A DNA stretch of 64,000 nt from Streptomyces pyxinicus (lineage in GTDB: Bacteria > Actinomycetota > Actinomycetes > Streptomycetales > Streptomycetaceae), in assembly GCF_024753135.1 (NCBI RefSeq), contig NZ_JANUGP010000023.1:62001-126000 (forward strand), read 5' to 3'. Positions 47,001 to 56,085 of the stretch are shown one piece after another. The notes below the pieces were generated by a model. It was given only the letters and a program-made list of their open reading frames with translations, ran no database searches and had not been told where the DNA came from. The position numbers and the translations under genes are program-made. The first letter of the stretch is position 1, and the number at the start of each line of letters is the position of its first letter.

Positions 47001-48200
47001 TCAGAAGGCGTCCCGCCACTCCGTCCCCGTCGCGATGGCCGTGCGCCACGGGCGCAGGGCGCGTGGCGGCATGCCCAGGGACAAGGCGCCGGTGACGACG
47101 CGCCCGGTGCGGTAGGCGACGAGGAAGCGGCCGTCGGCCGGGTCGCCGTCGATCAGGCGGGCCTCCTCGTGGCCGCGGAGGTGGCCGAAGGCCTGGATGC
47201 GGGTGTCGTACTGGTCGGACCAGAAGTAGGGCACGGGTGTGAAGGGCTTGCGCTGCCCGGGGTCGAGGAGGTTGCGGGCGGCGGCCATGGCCTGTTCGGC
47301 GGCGTTGGTGCGGTGCTCGACACGCATCGCCGTGCCGAAGAGCGGGTTGAACCAGCGGGCCACGTCTCCCGCGGCGTAGACACCGGGCGCGGCGGCGCTG
47401 TACTCGTCGCATCCCACGCCGTCGGTCAGGTCCAGCCCGCTGCCGCGCAGCCACTCGGTGTTGGGGTGGGAGCCGACGGCCACCAGGATGTCGTCCGCCG
47501 GGACGGTCGTTCCGTCACTCAGCCGGACACCGGTGGCGTGGCCGGCGGTCGTCGTCGTGATGCCGGTGACCTTCGTGGCCGTCCGCACGTCCACGCCGTG
47601 GTCGCGGTGCAGTCGTGTCAGATGCGTACCCACCTGCTCGCCCACCGCGTGCGCGAGGGGGACGGGCGCGGGCTCGACCAGGGTGACGGCCATGCCCAGG
47701 GAGCGGGCGGCGCCGGCCGCCTCGGCGCCGAGGAACCCGGCGCCGACCACGACGAGCCGGCCGCCGGCGGCCAGCCGGTCGCGCAGGGCGAGGGCGTCGT
47801 CCAGGTCGCGCAGCACGTGCACCCCCGGGGTGCCGCACCACGGCAGGCGGCGCGGCCGGACCCCGGTGGCGATGACCAGGCCGTCGTAGGGGAGTTCGGT
47901 GCCGTCGGTGAGCGTCACGGTGCGGGTGGAGGTACAGAGGGCGCTCGCGGGGGTGCCGAGCCGGAGGTCCAGGCCGAGGGCGGCCAGGTCGGCGGGGCGG
48001 CGCAGCGTGACCTGTTCGGGTTGCCAGGCGCCGGTGAGGAGTTGCTTGGACAGGGGCGGGCGGTCGTAGGGGAGGTGCCGTTCCCGGCCGACGAGGGTCA
48101 GGGTGCCGTCGAAGCCCTGGCGGCGCAGGGTCTCGGCGGCCGACAGACCGGCCACCGAGGCCCCCACGACCACCACCCTGCGCGGGGGACCGGCCGTCAC
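47001..48200 (-). CDS. FAD-dependent ferredoxin reductase
   Basis: A 399-residue pyridine-nucleotide-disulfide-type reductase. It has FAD-binding VVVVGASVAGLSAAETLRR, the NAD(P)-binding loop LVVVGAGFLGAEAAGAARSL, the FAD motif GVYAAGDVARW and a C-terminal reductase domain. These match rhodocoxin/putidaredoxin-type reductases, which pass electrons from NAD(P)H to a ferredoxin. GTG 48200 overlaps the ferredoxin stop, and the P450 gene precedes, so the three genes form a complete P450 electron-transfer operon within the phenazine cluster. Confidence 0.9.
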   Translation of the reverse strand: MTAGPPRRVVVVGASVAGLSAAETLRRQGFDGTLTLVGRERHLPYDRPPLSKQLLTGAWQPEQVTLRRPADLAALGLDLRLGTPASALCTSTRTVTLTDGTELPYDGLVIATGVRPRRLPWCGTPGVHVLRDLDDALALRDRLAAGGRLVVVGAGFLGAEAAGAARSLGMAVTLVEPAPVPLAHAVGEQVGTHLTRLHRDHGVDVRTATKVTGITTTTAGHATGVRLSDGTTVPADDILVAVGSHPNTEWLRGSGLDLTDGVGCDEYSAAAPGVYAAGDVARWFNPLFGTAMRVEHRTNAAEQAMAAARNLLDPGQRKPFTPVPYFWSDQYDTRIQAFGHLRGHEEARLIDGDPADGRFLVAYRTGRVVTGALSLGMPPRALRPWRTAIATGTEWRDAF

Positions 48201-48391
48201 TCCCGCACCAGCCGGATCGCCGCGGCGGGACAGATGGCCACCGCCTCGCGCACACCGTCGTGCTGGTCCGGTTCGGGGTGGTCGGCCAGCATCTCCACGA
48301 TGCCGTCGTCGTCCTGGTCGAAGACCTCGGGAGCCGCCAGGACGCACTGTCCGGACGCCACGCACCTGGGCTGGTCGACTTCCACGCGCAT
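48197..48391 (-). CDS. 3Fe-4S ferredoxin
   Basis: A 64-residue ferredoxin of the kind that serves Streptomyces P450s. Cluster ligands are the two Cys of RCVASGQCVLAAPEVF and the Cys of AICPAAAIRLV, giving C-x5-C with a distal Cys-Pro; the fourth cysteine of 4Fe-4S proteins is absent, so a 3Fe-4S cluster is expected. It should carry electrons from the adjacent reductase to the cytochrome P450 encoded 31 nt upstream in the same operon. Confidence 0.9.
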   Translation of the reverse strand: MRVEVDQPRCVASGQCVLAAPEVFDQDDDGIVEMLADHPEPDQHDGVREAVAICPAAAIRLVRE

Positions 48392-48421
48392 GCGGTTCTC
48401 TCCGTTCGTCGTTTCCGGGTG

Positions 48422-49651
48422 CTACCAGGTGACGGGCAGCTCGTGGACGCCGTAGATCAGGCCGTCGTGTTTGAACGGCAACCCGTCCACGTCAGCGGCC
48501 AGTTGGAGGGTGGGGATGCGGTGGTACAGGGTGCTGTACACGACCTGGAGTTCCACGCGGGCCAAGGGCTGGCCGAGGCACTGGTGGACGCCGAAGCCGA
48601 AGGCGACGTGCCGGCGGGCGTCGCGGGTGAGGTCGAGCCGGTCGGGGTCGGGGAAGGCCTCGGGGTCGCGGTTGGCGATGTCGCCGGCGACGATGATCCC
48701 GTCACCGGCGCGGATGACCTCGCCGCCGATCTCGATGTCCTCCAGGGCGACGCGGCGGCGCCCGGAGTGGACGATGGTCAGGTAGCGCAGCAGCTCCTCC
48801 ACCGCGCCGGCCACCACCTTGGGGTCCTCGGCGTCGCGCAGCAGGGCGAGCTGGTCCGGGTTCTCCAGCAGCGCGAGCGTACCGAGCGCGATCATGTTCG
48901 CCGTCGTCTCGTGGCCCGCGCTGAGCAGCAGCACGCCCATCTGGGCCGCCTCCCGCCGGGTCAGCTCACCGGTGTTCACCCGCTCCGCGGCGAGCCTGGA
49001 GAGCAGGTCGTCCGCGGGGTGGGCCCGCTTGACGGTCAGCAGGTCGTCCAGGTACTCGGTGAGGGCCTGCTGCGCCGTGACCACCTCCTCGGGCGTGGCG
49101 CTGCGGCTGACGATGACCCGGGTGTTGCGCTGGAACAGGTCGTGGTCCTCGTACGGCACCCCGAGCAGCGCGCAGATGACCAGGCTGGGCAGCGGCAGCG
49201 CGAACGCCTCGACCAGGTCGGCCGGTTTCGGCCCGGCGAGCAGCGCGTCGATCAGGTCGTCGGTGGTCCGCTGGACCGCCGGGCGCAGCGCCTCGACCTT
49301 CCTGATCGCGAAGGGCGCCGTCACCATCCGGCGCAGCCGGGCGTGTTCCGGGTCGTCCATGACGAGGAACGTACGGCGGACCCGGCTGCTCGCCTGGGTT
49401 CCGGGCGAGCTGTGGGGATAGCCCGGGCGGGTCGCGTCGGCGCTGATGCGCGGGTCGCCCAGCAGCGCGCGCATCTGGTCGTGGCGGGTGACCAGCCACG
49501 CGGTGCTGCCGTCCCAGATCCGCACCCGGGAGACGGGTCGTTCGGCCTGGAGCGCACGTAGGGCGGGGGGCGGATCGAAGGGGCATCCGGCCGCCCTCGG
49601 CGAGGGGTACTCGTGCGCTGCGGTCGACGTGTCCGGCAGGGTCTCGGTCAT
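48422..49651 (-). CDS. Cytochrome P450, CYP105-like
   Basis: A 409-residue soluble P450. The I-helix motif is SAGHETTANMIALG, ExxR is in VEELLRYL and the haem loop is FGFGVHQCLGQPLAR with the axial Cys. The ATG at 49651 has GAGGAGG five bases upstream; a longer frame from 49678 lacks one. It heads the operon with its ferredoxin and reductase. In this cluster it would hydroxylate or otherwise oxidise a phenazine intermediate; the substrate cannot be deduced. Confidence 0.93.
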   Translation of the reverse strand: MTETLPDTSTAAHEYPSPRAAGCPFDPPPALRALQAERPVSRVRIWDGSTAWLVTRHDQMRALLGDPRISADATRPGYPHSSPGTQASSRVRRTFLVMDDPEHARLRRMVTAPFAIRKVEALRPAVQRTTDDLIDALLAGPKPADLVEAFALPLPSLVICALLGVPYEDHDLFQRNTRVIVSRSATPEEVVTAQQALTEYLDDLLTVKRAHPADDLLSRLAAERVNTGELTRREAAQMGVLLLSAGHETTANMIALGTLALLENPDQLALLRDAEDPKVVAGAVEELLRYLTIVHSGRRRVALEDIEIGGEVIRAGDGIIVAGDIANRDPEAFPDPDRLDLTRDARRHVAFGFGVHQCLGQPLARVELQVVYSTLYHRIPTLQLAADVDGLPFKHDGLIYGVHELPVTW

Positions 49652-49846
49652 GCCAGCCTCCTCGGCGGGAGTGGTCACCCCACACCCCTCACGGTGTTGG
49701 GTGCTTCAGGCAACTTTATGGACCGAGCGTGGCGGATCAATGGGGCCCGGGCGTTCGCGGATGCTATTCGGCCAGGTGTGAGCGGGCGGAACGTCCGCTC
49801 TGCGCCCGATACGCGTGGCCCCCGCGTCCGGCGGCCGGCCGTGCCC

Positions 49847-50104
49847 TCAGAGGTCGGCCGGCCAGGGCGGCCGGCCCGTCAGCCGGTCCCACTCCGCGTC
49901 CGGCAGGCCGGGCACCGTCAGGCCGAACGCCTGCCAGCAGTCGGCGAGTTCGGTGAAGATCGGCTCCGGGTCCACGGTCTGCCGCAGCGCTCTGCCGCGC
50001 CACTCGGTCCTGGGCGCGGGCATCAGTCCGGCGGCCGGCACGGTCATGTGACGGTCGTGGGAAAACCCGTCGGAAAAATAGGTCTTCATCATGGCTGCGT
50101 GCAC
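49847..50104 (-). CDS. Hypothetical protein (85 aa)
   Basis: A small soluble protein, HAAMMKTYFSDGFSHDRHM at the start and WQAFGLTVPGLPDAEWDRL later. No known domain is recognised. GTG 50104 has AAGAGA before it; the two internal ATGs at 50092 and 50089 are alternatives. It lies 33 nt after the DUF2637-like membrane gene on the same strand and may share its transcript. Coding bias matches its neighbours. Confidence 0.5.
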   Translation of the reverse strand: MHAAMMKTYFSDGFSHDRHMTVPAAGLMPAPRTEWRGRALRQTVDPEPIFTELADCWQAFGLTVPGLPDAEWDRLTGRPPWPADL

Positions 50105-50137
50105 ATATCTCTTGGGTGGTGAAGTGCGGTGGCGCGT

Positions 50138-50767
50138 CTACTCGTGACTCGCCGCATGGCGGGGCTTTGCCGTCTTGGAGGAGACTTGGCCGACAATTTC
50201 CCAGAAACACACCAGTGACGTGACCGGGGGAATGCCGAAAATGATAAGGGAGATCAGGGAATGCGGGGCGTGGCTGACGCACAGGCCGACCGCCATCACG
50301 GAAGCACCCAGGAGCACGCCCCAGGATCTGCGCGCCTTCCGCCCCTGGACGGCCGCCCGCAAAATGGAGAGCGCAGCCACCAGCCAGGGGCCGTACACGG
50401 TCAGCGGCCACCAGCGGGCCACTTCGGCCGGCAGCACCGAGGAAGCGGTCGCGCGCAGTTGGACGTAGGCGTAGGAGAACGACCACCCCAGCATGCAGAC
50501 CGCGCAGACCGAGATCAGCGCGACCAGGACCGCCACCTGGATCCTGCGCTGACCGGCGTGCGGACAGCCGGAGTCCTCGCGCGGCCGGCGCCGGCTCTTG
50601 CGGTGGCTCGACCGGCCCTGGGCGGGGCGCGGCCCGGGGATGGTGGCCGACGCCTGCGACAGCAGCCGGGCCAGCTCCTCCGCCGGGTCCCACTGCGCGT
50701 CGATCGTATGGAAATCCGGGCCGAAGGAGAGATCCTCGTCCTGGAGCCTGTCCGTCCCGTCCATCAC
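50138..50767 (-). CDS. Membrane protein, DUF2637-like (209 aa)
   Basis: A charged cytoplasmic N-terminus of about 75 residues is followed by four transmembrane helices: VAVLVALISVCAVCMLGWSF, WWPLTVYGPWLVAALSILRA, a third near residue 155 and SLIIFGIPPVTSLVCFWEIV. This four-helix layout resembles DUF2637 proteins of Streptomyces, though I cannot confirm the family. GTG 50767 or ATG 50764 may start it. It follows a 57-aa gene on the same strand. Its connection with phenazine production, if any, is unknown. Confidence 0.62.
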   Translation of the reverse strand: MMDGTDRLQDEDLSFGPDFHTIDAQWDPAEELARLLSQASATIPGPRPAQGRSSHRKSRRRPREDSGCPHAGQRRIQVAVLVALISVCAVCMLGWSFSYAYVQLRATASSVLPAEVARWWPLTVYGPWLVAALSILRAAVQGRKARRSWGVLLGASVMAVGLCVSHAPHSLISLIIFGIPPVTSLVCFWEIVGQVSSKTAKPRHAASHE

Positions 50768-50783
50768 TGTTTCCCCGTAATCC

Positions 50784-50957
50784 CTACAGTCCGGCCATGG
50801 TTCGGAAGTACTCCCTTTCCAGCTGACTGATTCTTCTCAGAAAATCGACCAGGAGATCCGAGCAGTCGGTGACGGACATACGATCTTCGCCACTCTCCAC
50901 GCGGAAGTGCGAGACCGGGCGCGGCGTCTCGGGGATGCGCTTTTCGCTGTGTGTCAC
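50784..50957 (-). CDS. Small hypothetical protein (57 aa)
   Basis: A GTG-started frame encoding MTHSEKRIPETPRPVSHFRV, then CSDLLVDFLRRISQLEREYF and a stop 17 nt before the DUF2637-like gene. The C-terminal part is a likely amphipathic helix. The frame has a less GC-rich composition than its surroundings. Placement directly upstream on the same strand suggests an operon. No family recognised. Confidence 0.4.
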   Translation of the reverse strand: MTHSEKRIPETPRPVSHFRVESGEDRMSVTDCSDLLVDFLRRISQLEREYFRTMAGL

Positions 50958-51037
50958 GTCCGCCTAACGACCCTGTGAAAGCACGTGGCTATGGGTTGTT
51001 CGGGTGTTTCCGCGCCTCGAAAGAGGTACGTGGTCAC

Positions 51038-52021
51038 TCACCTCAGGGTGCCCACCGCTTTGAGTGTCCGCAGTACCGGTGCCGTCTCCAGGGTGCGGAT
51101 GGCCTTGACCGAGCCCAGACCATGGGTGAGGTAGTGGTAAAGGGCTGTCGTGTCCCTGCACAGAGCGTGCGCCACCAGGTTGGTCGGGCCGGTGGTGTGG
51201 GCGACGAAGGCCAGTTCGTCATGCCCGGCCAGGGTCGTGGCGACCTCGTCGAGATGAGCCGGGGCGACCGCCATCCACACCAGGACCCGGACACTGCCGC
51301 CCAGCAGCGCCGGATCGATCTCGATGTCGAAGAAGATCGCTCCGCAGGCGCGCAGTTGGTCCAGTCGGCGCGAGACCGTCGCGGGTGACCAGCCGGTTCC
51401 GGAGGCGAGTTCCCCGAGTCCCGCCCGGCCGTCCCGGCGCAGCGCCTCCATCAACGCGTGGTCGGCGGGCGACAGGTGCACGGGGCGCCTGCGGGCCGGG
51501 GGCGGCATGCCGTCGTACCCGGCGAACGCCGCCGCGCCCAGCATCCGTTGCTGCCGGGCCGTGAGCGCGTTGGCGCTCATCCGCCACGGGGTGCGCCAGC
51601 CGAGGTAGGTGTGCAGCAGATGGTGCGCGGAGACGGCGGTGAGGCCGACACTGGGCGGCAACTCGCGCAGCAGCAGAGAGTGGCCGTGTGCCATGCCCAG
51701 CGGGGTTTCCAGTACGGCGACGATCTCGGTGCCCCCACCGGTCAGGTACACCCATGAGGTGTCCGGCCGGCGCACCAGCGCGTGCGCGAGGTCGAGGGCG
51801 GTCTCCGGGCCGGCCGTCAGCCGTAGCAGCCACTGCTCCTGCCCGGTCAGCTGCGGATCAGGCAGACCCACCACGCGCAGCGCCGCGTCGTCGCGCAGCC
51901 TCTCGTAGCGGCGGGAGACCGTCTGCGGGGAGACCGCCAGCACGCCGGCCAACTGGGTGAAGGAGGCGCGGCCGTCGATGTGCAGCGCGTGGATCAGGGC
52001 GCGGTCGATTCCGTCGAGCAT
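51038..52021 (-). CDS. Lrp/AsnC-family regulator with two HTH domains (paralogue 1)
   Basis: A 327-residue duplicated Lrp/AsnC protein. HTH 1 is at the start (DRALIHALHIDGRASFTQLA, VSPQTVSRRYERL), HTH 2 near residue 180 (LMEALRRDGRAGLGELASGT), and RAM-like ligand-binding halves follow each (VAPAHLDEVATTLAGHDELA). It is about half identical by eye to the regulator at 57611-58630, so the cluster holds a paralogous pair. The start ATG 52021 is common to both. Likely a pathway-specific or ligand-responsive regulator; the ligand is unknown. Confidence 0.88.
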   Translation of the reverse strand: MLDGIDRALIHALHIDGRASFTQLAGVLAVSPQTVSRRYERLRDDAALRVVGLPDPQLTGQEQWLLRLTAGPETALDLAHALVRRPDTSWVYLTGGGTEIVAVLETPLGMAHGHSLLLRELPPSVGLTAVSAHHLLHTYLGWRTPWRMSANALTARQQRMLGAAAFAGYDGMPPPARRRPVHLSPADHALMEALRRDGRAGLGELASGTGWSPATVSRRLDQLRACGAIFFDIEIDPALLGGSVRVLVWMAVAPAHLDEVATTLAGHDELAFVAHTTGPTNLVAHALCRDTTALYHYLTHGLGSVKAIRTLETAPVLRTLKAVGTLR

Positions 52022-52072
52022 GCGCACACCATCCTTCGGGCCCCCGTGCGGCGGGGGCGGACACGGCCGCCG

Positions 52073-52105
52073 ACGGGGAGAACCGTCCCGTGAGGTTCTC
52101 CCCGT
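52073..52105 (-). terminator. Hairpin after the EhpG-like operon
   Basis: A perfect 12-bp stem, ACGGGGAGAACC with GGTTCTCCCCGT, nine-base loop, 41 nt beyond the minus-strand stop at 52146. Confidence 0.8.
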
Positions 52106-52145
52106 CAGCGGGGCGGTGCGCACGCACCGCCTCGGGCGGGTTCGG

Positions 52146-53531
52146 TCAGTCCCTGATCACCGACTTGCAGCGCATCAGGAACTCGGCGAGATAGCCGTCG
52201 TGGGGCAGCCCGGACCGCATCCGGTGGGTGGGCTGGTCGCCGACGTACACATTGCCGATCGTCGGCTCCTGGACCAGGGCGGCCACCAGGGCGTCGTCGT
52301 GCGTGAGCGCCGTCAGCACCAGGCTGTCGCGCAGCGGTCCGAGGCCCGCCTCGCGCGTCCAGGGCGCCACCCACACGCAGGGGAACGGCAGCTCGACGGC
52401 GGACTGCGGGGCCTCGGGGCTGTCCAGCTGGTGCACGGCGGCACGCAATGCGGCGCTGCCGTCGCCGACTTCGCCGAGCACCTGCTCGCCGCCCAGCCAC
52501 GCCCTGGTGCCGGTCGCCCGGTGCAGCAGATGCGCCTGCAACGCCTTGGCCGTGGCCAGCGGCTGGACCGGGAAGACCGCCGCCGGGTCCTCGGGGGGCA
52601 GGCTCGGTACGGCGGCCAGTCGCTCGGCCAGCGCCGCGCACAACGGGCCGGGGTCGCCCTCCACGAACACGGCCGTCGTGTTGACGCACCCCGTGCCGCC
52701 GTGGCCGCTCACCGAATCGACGATCACGTCCAGGTGCGCGCGCCAGTCGACGTCCCCGGTGATCAGGATCTTCGACCGGCCGGGGCCCTGTGGCAGCACC
52801 GACGGGTCGCCGGCGTACCTGCGCACCACGTCCTCACCCCCGTACACGAGCCCGAGGTCGGCGCCGCGCAGCAGCGCGTCGGCGGTACCGTGGTCGGTGG
52901 GCAGCAGCGCCACCTGGTCGTTGCCGAAGCCCGCCGCACGCAGCGCGGTGACCAGCCGGTGCGGGGTGAACGGCTCGCGCCGCGAGGGGCGTACCGCGAC
53001 CCGGTAGCCCAGCGCGAGCGCCTCCGGCCACAGGCTGTGCTGACCTGGGTGGTTGCCCGCCGCGTGGACCGCGAACACGCTTCCGCGCCGCACCCACACG
53101 GCCCGACCCGCGCGGGTCAGCGGATCGTCCCACCGGTGCACCGCCCCCGTCGGCCGCGCCTGTTCCACCGCGTGCTGGACCTCGCGCAGCCGCGCCGCGA
53201 TGGCCGCCATCGTGCTTCGTACGACGGAGATCGGCGTCCCGCCCACCCGGCTGACCCCGAGCGCGTACTCGTCGGGCGTCAGGCCGTTCAGCTCGGCCGT
53301 CGCGAAGAGCCCGGCCGCCCGGCCGATCATGCCGATCCGCTCGTCGTGCCCGGGGACGGCGGCCCGGCGCAGGGCCTTCAGCGTCCGGTCGACGAACAGG
53401 GGCGGTACCAGGCTGAGTTCGGCGTACTCACGGCCCGCGACATCGGTCACCGCCAGCCGGTTGCGGGCCCGGTAGGGCCCCAGGGCGCCCAGGGCGTCCA
53501 GCCGGACCGCGTCGGGGCGGGGCCGGGCCAT
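52146..53531 (-). CDS. ehpG-like: LuxC/EhpG-like acyl reductase
   Basis: A 461-residue aldehyde-dehydrogenase-fold reductase of the LuxC type. It has AVHAAGNHPGQHSLWPEALA in the nucleotide-binding part and the catalytic Cys in GHGGTGCVNTTAVFVE. In griseoluteic acid biosynthesis EhpG is thought to reduce a carboxyl activated by EhpF to an aldehyde. Here the same pairing occurs: the start overlaps the EhpF-like stop by one base (TGATG). It should convert an activated phenazine carboxylate to an aldehyde with NAD(P)H. Assignment by motifs, partner and cluster context. Confidence 0.78.
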   Translation of the reverse strand: MARPRPDAVRLDALGALGPYRARNRLAVTDVAGREYAELSLVPPLFVDRTLKALRRAAVPGHDERIGMIGRAAGLFATAELNGLTPDEYALGVSRVGGTPISVVRSTMAAIAARLREVQHAVEQARPTGAVHRWDDPLTRAGRAVWVRRGSVFAVHAAGNHPGQHSLWPEALALGYRVAVRPSRREPFTPHRLVTALRAAGFGNDQVALLPTDHGTADALLRGADLGLVYGGEDVVRRYAGDPSVLPQGPGRSKILITGDVDWRAHLDVIVDSVSGHGGTGCVNTTAVFVEGDPGPLCAALAERLAAVPSLPPEDPAAVFPVQPLATAKALQAHLLHRATGTRAWLGGEQVLGEVGDGSAALRAAVHQLDSPEAPQSAVELPFPCVWVAPWTREAGLGPLRDSLVLTALTHDDALVAALVQEPTIGNVYVGDQPTHRMRSGLPHDGYLAEFLMRCKSVIRD

Positions 53532-54631
53532 CAGTAGACACCCTCGATGACGGTCTCGTTCTCGAACGTGGTCACCGGCGCGATGTCCGCCACCGCGTCC
53601 CCGGCGTGCCCCGCCGGCGGTTCGACCCGGGTGGCCAGGTCCCGTTCCAGGTTGTTGGGGAGGAAGAACGCCTTGCTGACGTGATGGACCAGGACCCGCC
53701 CCCGCTCGCCGTATCCCACCGGGAGCCGAGTCGCCGGGTCGACCACCCGGAAGGTCACGTACGGGCTGTACGGGTCGAAGACGCAGCCCGCCTCCTCGGG
53801 CAGGTCCGGACGCTCGCCGGCGAAGCCGAGGATCATCGTGGAGCCGTAGTTGCCGCACAGGACCGTGTCCGGGAAGATCTCGGTCTTGTACAAGTGCCGT
53901 GAGTCGGGATCCAGTTGGGTGCCGCCCCAACGGATTGCCCGCACCCTGGAGTTGACCAGGTCGGCCAGGTCCTCGCGGCGGGCCAGCCGTTCGAGCAGCG
54001 GGGGAGTGATGGTCAGGACCCCGATGTCCTGGGTGCGCAGCACGAACGCGGCCTGGTCCACGATGTGTTCGGCGTACGCGTCGGCGTCCGCCCGGCGCCC
54101 GGCGGCGATCAGCTTCTTCACCCAGCGCGGGTCGAGGTCGAGCGTGAAACCCTGGCGGCCGTGGGTCGCCGCCGAGCGCCGGAAGTACTCGCCCACGATG
54201 TGCGGTCCGGTCGGCACCAGCCCGAGCCAGTCCGCGCCGCGCGGGAAGCCGTGCGCGTCGAGGTTGAGGTTGCTCCAGTGAAGCATCCGCTCCAGCCAGT
54301 CCCGCAGCAGGACGACCCGCTTGGGCGCCCCGGTCGTCCCACCGCTCTCGAACACCCCCACCACGTCCGGACCGGAGCCGTAACCGCGGGGTATCAGGTC
54401 CCGCGCGGGGACGTCCCGCAGCTCGGCCGTCACATCGGGGAAGAGCGTCAGGTCGTCGTGGGTTCTGACGTCGGTCAGAGGGTCGAAGGGCAGGCTCCCG
54501 GCCCGCTCCAGCCAGAACGGCGAACCCGTGTCCGGACCGAAGTGCCAGCGCATGGCCGCGCGGATCAGCTCGTCCGGCTCCGGCCGGACGCCCGGGGGCA
54601 GGTCGAGGACGTCGAGTGCGGACTGTGGCAT
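53531..54631 (-). CDS. ehpF-like: EhpF-like adenylating enzyme (carboxylate activation)
   Basis: A 366-residue AMP-ligase-like enzyme with the phosphate-binding loop FESGGTTGAPKRVVLL, RAIRWGGTQLDPDSRHLY and YGSTMILGFAG, and GYGERGRVLVHHVSKAFFLP near the end. It is shorter than standard acyl-CoA ligases because the mobile C-terminal subdomain is nearly absent, a feature of EhpF from the griseoluteic acid pathway. It should adenylate a phenazine carboxylate for reduction by the coupled EhpG-like enzyme. ATG 54631 follows CAGGAG. It is second in an operon led by the MDR reductase gene, 43 nt upstream. Confidence 0.8.
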   Translation of the reverse strand: MPQSALDVLDLPPGVRPEPDELIRAAMRWHFGPDTGSPFWLERAGSLPFDPLTDVRTHDDLTLFPDVTAELRDVPARDLIPRGYGSGPDVVGVFESGGTTGAPKRVVLLRDWLERMLHWSNLNLDAHGFPRGADWLGLVPTGPHIVGEYFRRSAATHGRQGFTLDLDPRWVKKLIAAGRRADADAYAEHIVDQAAFVLRTQDIGVLTITPPLLERLARREDLADLVNSRVRAIRWGGTQLDPDSRHLYKTEIFPDTVLCGNYGSTMILGFAGERPDLPEEAGCVFDPYSPYVTFRVVDPATRLPVGYGERGRVLVHHVSKAFFLPNNLERDLATRVEPPAGHAGDAVADIAPVTTFENETVIEGVY

Positions 54632-54673
54632 GAGGACTCCTGACGGGGGTCGGTGGTACTGCGGGCGCGCGGG

Positions 54674-55696
54674 TCACAGCTCGACGACGACGGCGCCGAT
54701 GTGCCGTCCCTCGATCACCTCCAGCAGGGTGCGCGGGGCGTTCTCGATGCCCTTGACCCGCACATGCGGGAAGGAGATCTCCCCGGCCCGCAGCCAGGCC
54801 CCGAAGCGCTCGGTCCACTCGTCCTTGTCGTCGAAGTCGTCGGAGCTGAAGCCGCGCATCTCGATCCGTTTGTGGATCAGTGGCAGCGAGTCCAGCACGA
54901 CGGGCGCCGTGGTCCCGGTGCCCTCCGCGGCCAACTGCCCGGACAGCGCTCCGATCAGCACGAACCGGGCACCGGGCCGCGCCGCCGCCACGGCCGCGGC
55001 CAGCTGTTCACCGCCGACGTTGTCGAAGAACACGTCGATGCCCTCAGGCGCCGCCGTCGCGAGCTGCTCCACCAGCCGTCCCTCGCCACGGACCACCACG
55101 TCGTCGTAGCCGATCTCGGTGCGCAGCCGTTCGGCCTTCTCCCGCGAACCGGCGCTGGCGATGACCCGTCCGGCTCCCAGCCGACGGGCGATCAGGCCGG
55201 CCATCGAGCCGATGCCACTGCCGCCCGCGGAGACGAACACCGTGTCGCCGGGCCGGAGCGTGGCCCCCCGGGTGAGCGCCGCGTACGCCGTCCAGCCCTG
55301 CTGCAGATGGGCGGCCGGGTCGGGCAGCGCCGCGGGGTCGAGCCGGACGCACTCGGCGACGGGTACGACGGCGTACTCCCGCCAGCCCAGCCAGTGCGAG
55401 ACCAGGTCACCGGGAACGAACCCGCTGTCCTCGGGGGCCTCGACGATCTCGCCGACCGCCGCGCCGACCAGCGTGTCCCCGGGGCGCAGTACCGGGAACG
55501 GGGTGTCCTGGGTGGCGCCCGCGATCAGGATCCGCAGGGTGGCGAAGACATGGAAGAACAGGTTGCGCACCAGCACTTCGCCCCGCGCGGGCGCGCCGAC
55601 CGGTGTCTCGACGACACCGAGGTGCTCCGGCCCGGGCAGCCCCGCGGGCTTGGCGAGCAGGCGGACTTCTCTCTGGGTGGCGGGCAGGTCGGTCAT
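54674..55696 (-). CDS. MDR-family NADPH-dependent 2-alkenal/quinone reductase
   Basis: A 340-residue medium-chain reductase without zinc ligands. TVFVSAGGSGIGSMAGLIAR is the nucleotide-binding loop, FFDNVGGEQLAAAV is the leukotriene-B4-dehydrogenase-like motif, and IEMRGFSSDDF and ENAPRTLLEVIEGRHIGAVV end the fold as in CurA/YncB enzymes. It probably reduces a conjugated double bond or quinone-like intermediate. AGGAG precedes ATG 55696. First gene of the operon with the EhpF/EhpG-like pair, and divergent from the exporter gene. Confidence 0.85.
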   Translation of the reverse strand: MTDLPATQREVRLLAKPAGLPGPEHLGVVETPVGAPARGEVLVRNLFFHVFATLRILIAGATQDTPFPVLRPGDTLVGAAVGEIVEAPEDSGFVPGDLVSHWLGWREYAVVPVAECVRLDPAALPDPAAHLQQGWTAYAALTRGATLRPGDTVFVSAGGSGIGSMAGLIARRLGAGRVIASAGSREKAERLRTEIGYDDVVVRGEGRLVEQLATAAPEGIDVFFDNVGGEQLAAAVAAARPGARFVLIGALSGQLAAEGTGTTAPVVLDSLPLIHKRIEMRGFSSDDFDDKDEWTERFGAWLRAGEISFPHVRVKGIENAPRTLLEVIEGRHIGAVVVEL

Positions 55697-56085
55697 CCAC
55701 GCTCCTGAACAGGCCGAACGTAACGGAGTGAAGCCTCGGCGCACCAGCGGCGGCCGGGGAATCCAGCGTGGAGTGATCACGCTCGCCCGCTCCAGTCTCG
55801 GCGGCGGACTGGAGGATTTCTTCCATCGGGGACGGCTGCGTGAAGGAACCGCACACCGGCCAGGCGGGCCGGCCTTCCCGGGGACGACCCGGCCGGCGGC
55901 ACCGGCGCCCGCGCCCGTGGTGTGGGAAATCGGCACGCAGGACGGCACCGGTGGAAGGAATCCGCCATCTCTCCGCCCTGGCTGGAACCCCGGCTCACCC
56001 CTCCGCACGCTGGGTCGTGGTCGGTCCGAAGCCCCGCCGACCGGGGCCGGGCCGGCGTGTCGACAACGGTGGAGAGGAACTCCCG
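55697..56085. promoter_or_regulatory. Divergent control region with an 8-bp inverted repeat (55790-55814)
   Basis: About 390 bases between the MDR reductase and exporter genes. CTCCAGTC (55790-55797) and GACTGGAG (55807-55814) form an inverted repeat with a 9-nt spacer, operator-like in size. No gene is supported here. Confidence 0.5.
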